This document shows, in pieces, positions 63,630 to 64,000 of a stretch of 64,000 nt of DNA. Position 1 is the first letter of the stretch. Each line of letters starts with the position of its first letter. This DNA comes from Bisporella sp. PMI_857 (Eukaryota; Ascomycota; Leotiomycetes; Helotiales; Helotiaceae), in contig JAJSPD010000006.1 in assembly GCA_021307315.1 (NCBI GenBank), positions 434,001 to 498,000 on the forward strand. The letters are read 5' to 3'. A program made the translations under genes and the position numbers. The notes under the pieces are model-generated. The model was not told the DNA's origin. It ran no database searches and saw nothing but the letters and a program-made list of their open reading frames with translations.

Positions 63630-64000
63630 ATGAGTCGTAATATCTCATCTTCACCCTTGCTTTCATCACAACAGCACATATTCCCCGTCAGCGGGTCCCA
63701 ACAACTCCCACGCCCTATGCGTGCATGTGATAACTGTAAAGAGTCAAAAATAAAGGTAAGCCTACAGCCTCATCATGCCCTGAAGCTGGAAAGGCCAGCA
63801 GGAGGAGCATCGGTTCAACTCAATCCATAGTGTGACCACCAACGACCTTGTAACAACTGCATCCTAAAAAAGTCTTTATGTACAAGTCGACGGCCGTGGA
63901 AAAAACGCGGACCGGCACCAGCATCATATAGCAATGCCCCCCCTCCATTTTCATTTAACGCTCGCGTTAGAAGCAAAGAACACCGCGAGAAATCTCCCAG
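63630..64000 (+). CDS. Zn2Cys6 transcription factor (partial, 3' end outside window)
   Basis: Fungal binuclear zinc-cluster regulator. Exon 1 is 63630–63755; intron 63756–63830 (75 nt); exon 2 begins 63831 and runs off the window. A Ser/Gln-rich leader (MSRNISSSPLLSSQQ) precedes RACDNCKESKIK, and the intron splits the cluster just before its third cysteine. The joined spacing is Cys-2-Cys-6-Cys-5-Cys-2-Cys-6-Cys (CDNC, then CDHQRPCNNCILKKSLC), the canonical pattern. The basic linker RRPWKKRGPAP follows. Exon joining is what reveals the domain. Placement beside GH32 and a sugar permease suggests it controls them, which is inference. Frame clean as far as visible. Confidence 0.92.

Overview
The window is nuclear DNA of a filamentous ascomycete. 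Short GT–AG introns of about 45–180 nt with CTAAC-like branch points, HET-domain genes, a KTR-type Golgi mannosyltransferase, a Zn2Cys6 regulator and an intron-bearing tRNA-Asp all fit. The protein sequences recall Leotiomycetes (Botrytis/Sclerotinia relatives), but that placement is from memory, not from a search.

Layout. 0–9.4 kb: end of a coiled-coil protein, RanBP1 (+), TAF14 (+), a DUF4604 protein (-), a KTR/KRE2-family mannosyltransferase (+) and COX4 (-). 9.4–13.7 kb: a stretch of about 4.3 kb with no convincing gene. 13.7–17.2 kb: a Gln/His-rich Myb/SANT-like regulator (-) and its long upstream region. 17.2–25.6 kb: the splicing factor PRP8 (-), divergent from ribosomal protein L34 (+). 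26.7–28.5 kb: vacuolar alkaline phosphatase PHO8 (+). 29–35 kb: a small Cys-rich protein (+), an NDUFAF6-like complex I assembly factor (-) and the divergent RAD5 helicase/ubiquitin ligase (+). 36–41 kb: a disrupted F-box-like gene and an AIM6-like phosphodiesterase gene, then tRNA-Asp(GTC). 41.3–53.3 kb: a gene-poor accessory block with two tail-to-tail HET-domain genes, the second carrying a very large charged insertion. 53.3–57.8 kb: an amidohydrolase and a divergent 2OG-Fe(II) oxygenase, then an unrecognised 538-residue protein. 58.8–64 kb: a likely fructan/sucrose-use cluster of GH32 hydrolase (-), MFS sugar transporter (+) and Zn2Cys6 regulator (+, cut by the window end).

The strongest global signal concerns sequence quality. 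PRP8, RPL34, COX4, RAD5, KTR, NDUFAF6, AIM6, the amidohydrolase, the oxygenase, GH32, the MFS transporter, both HET genes and even the tRNA-Asp T arm carry small indels. Most are one-base losses in short homopolymers. Splice sites and family motifs on both sides of each indel are kept, and I saw no accompanying nonsense substitutions in the well-conserved genes. Since PRP8 and RPL34 are essential, I read this as uncorrected consensus error rather than mass pseudogenisation. RanBP1, TAF14, DUF4604, the Myb regulator, PHO8 and the 538-residue protein read cleanly, as does the long HET exon. Gene ends below are those of the frame-corrected models; indel positions are approximate within a run.
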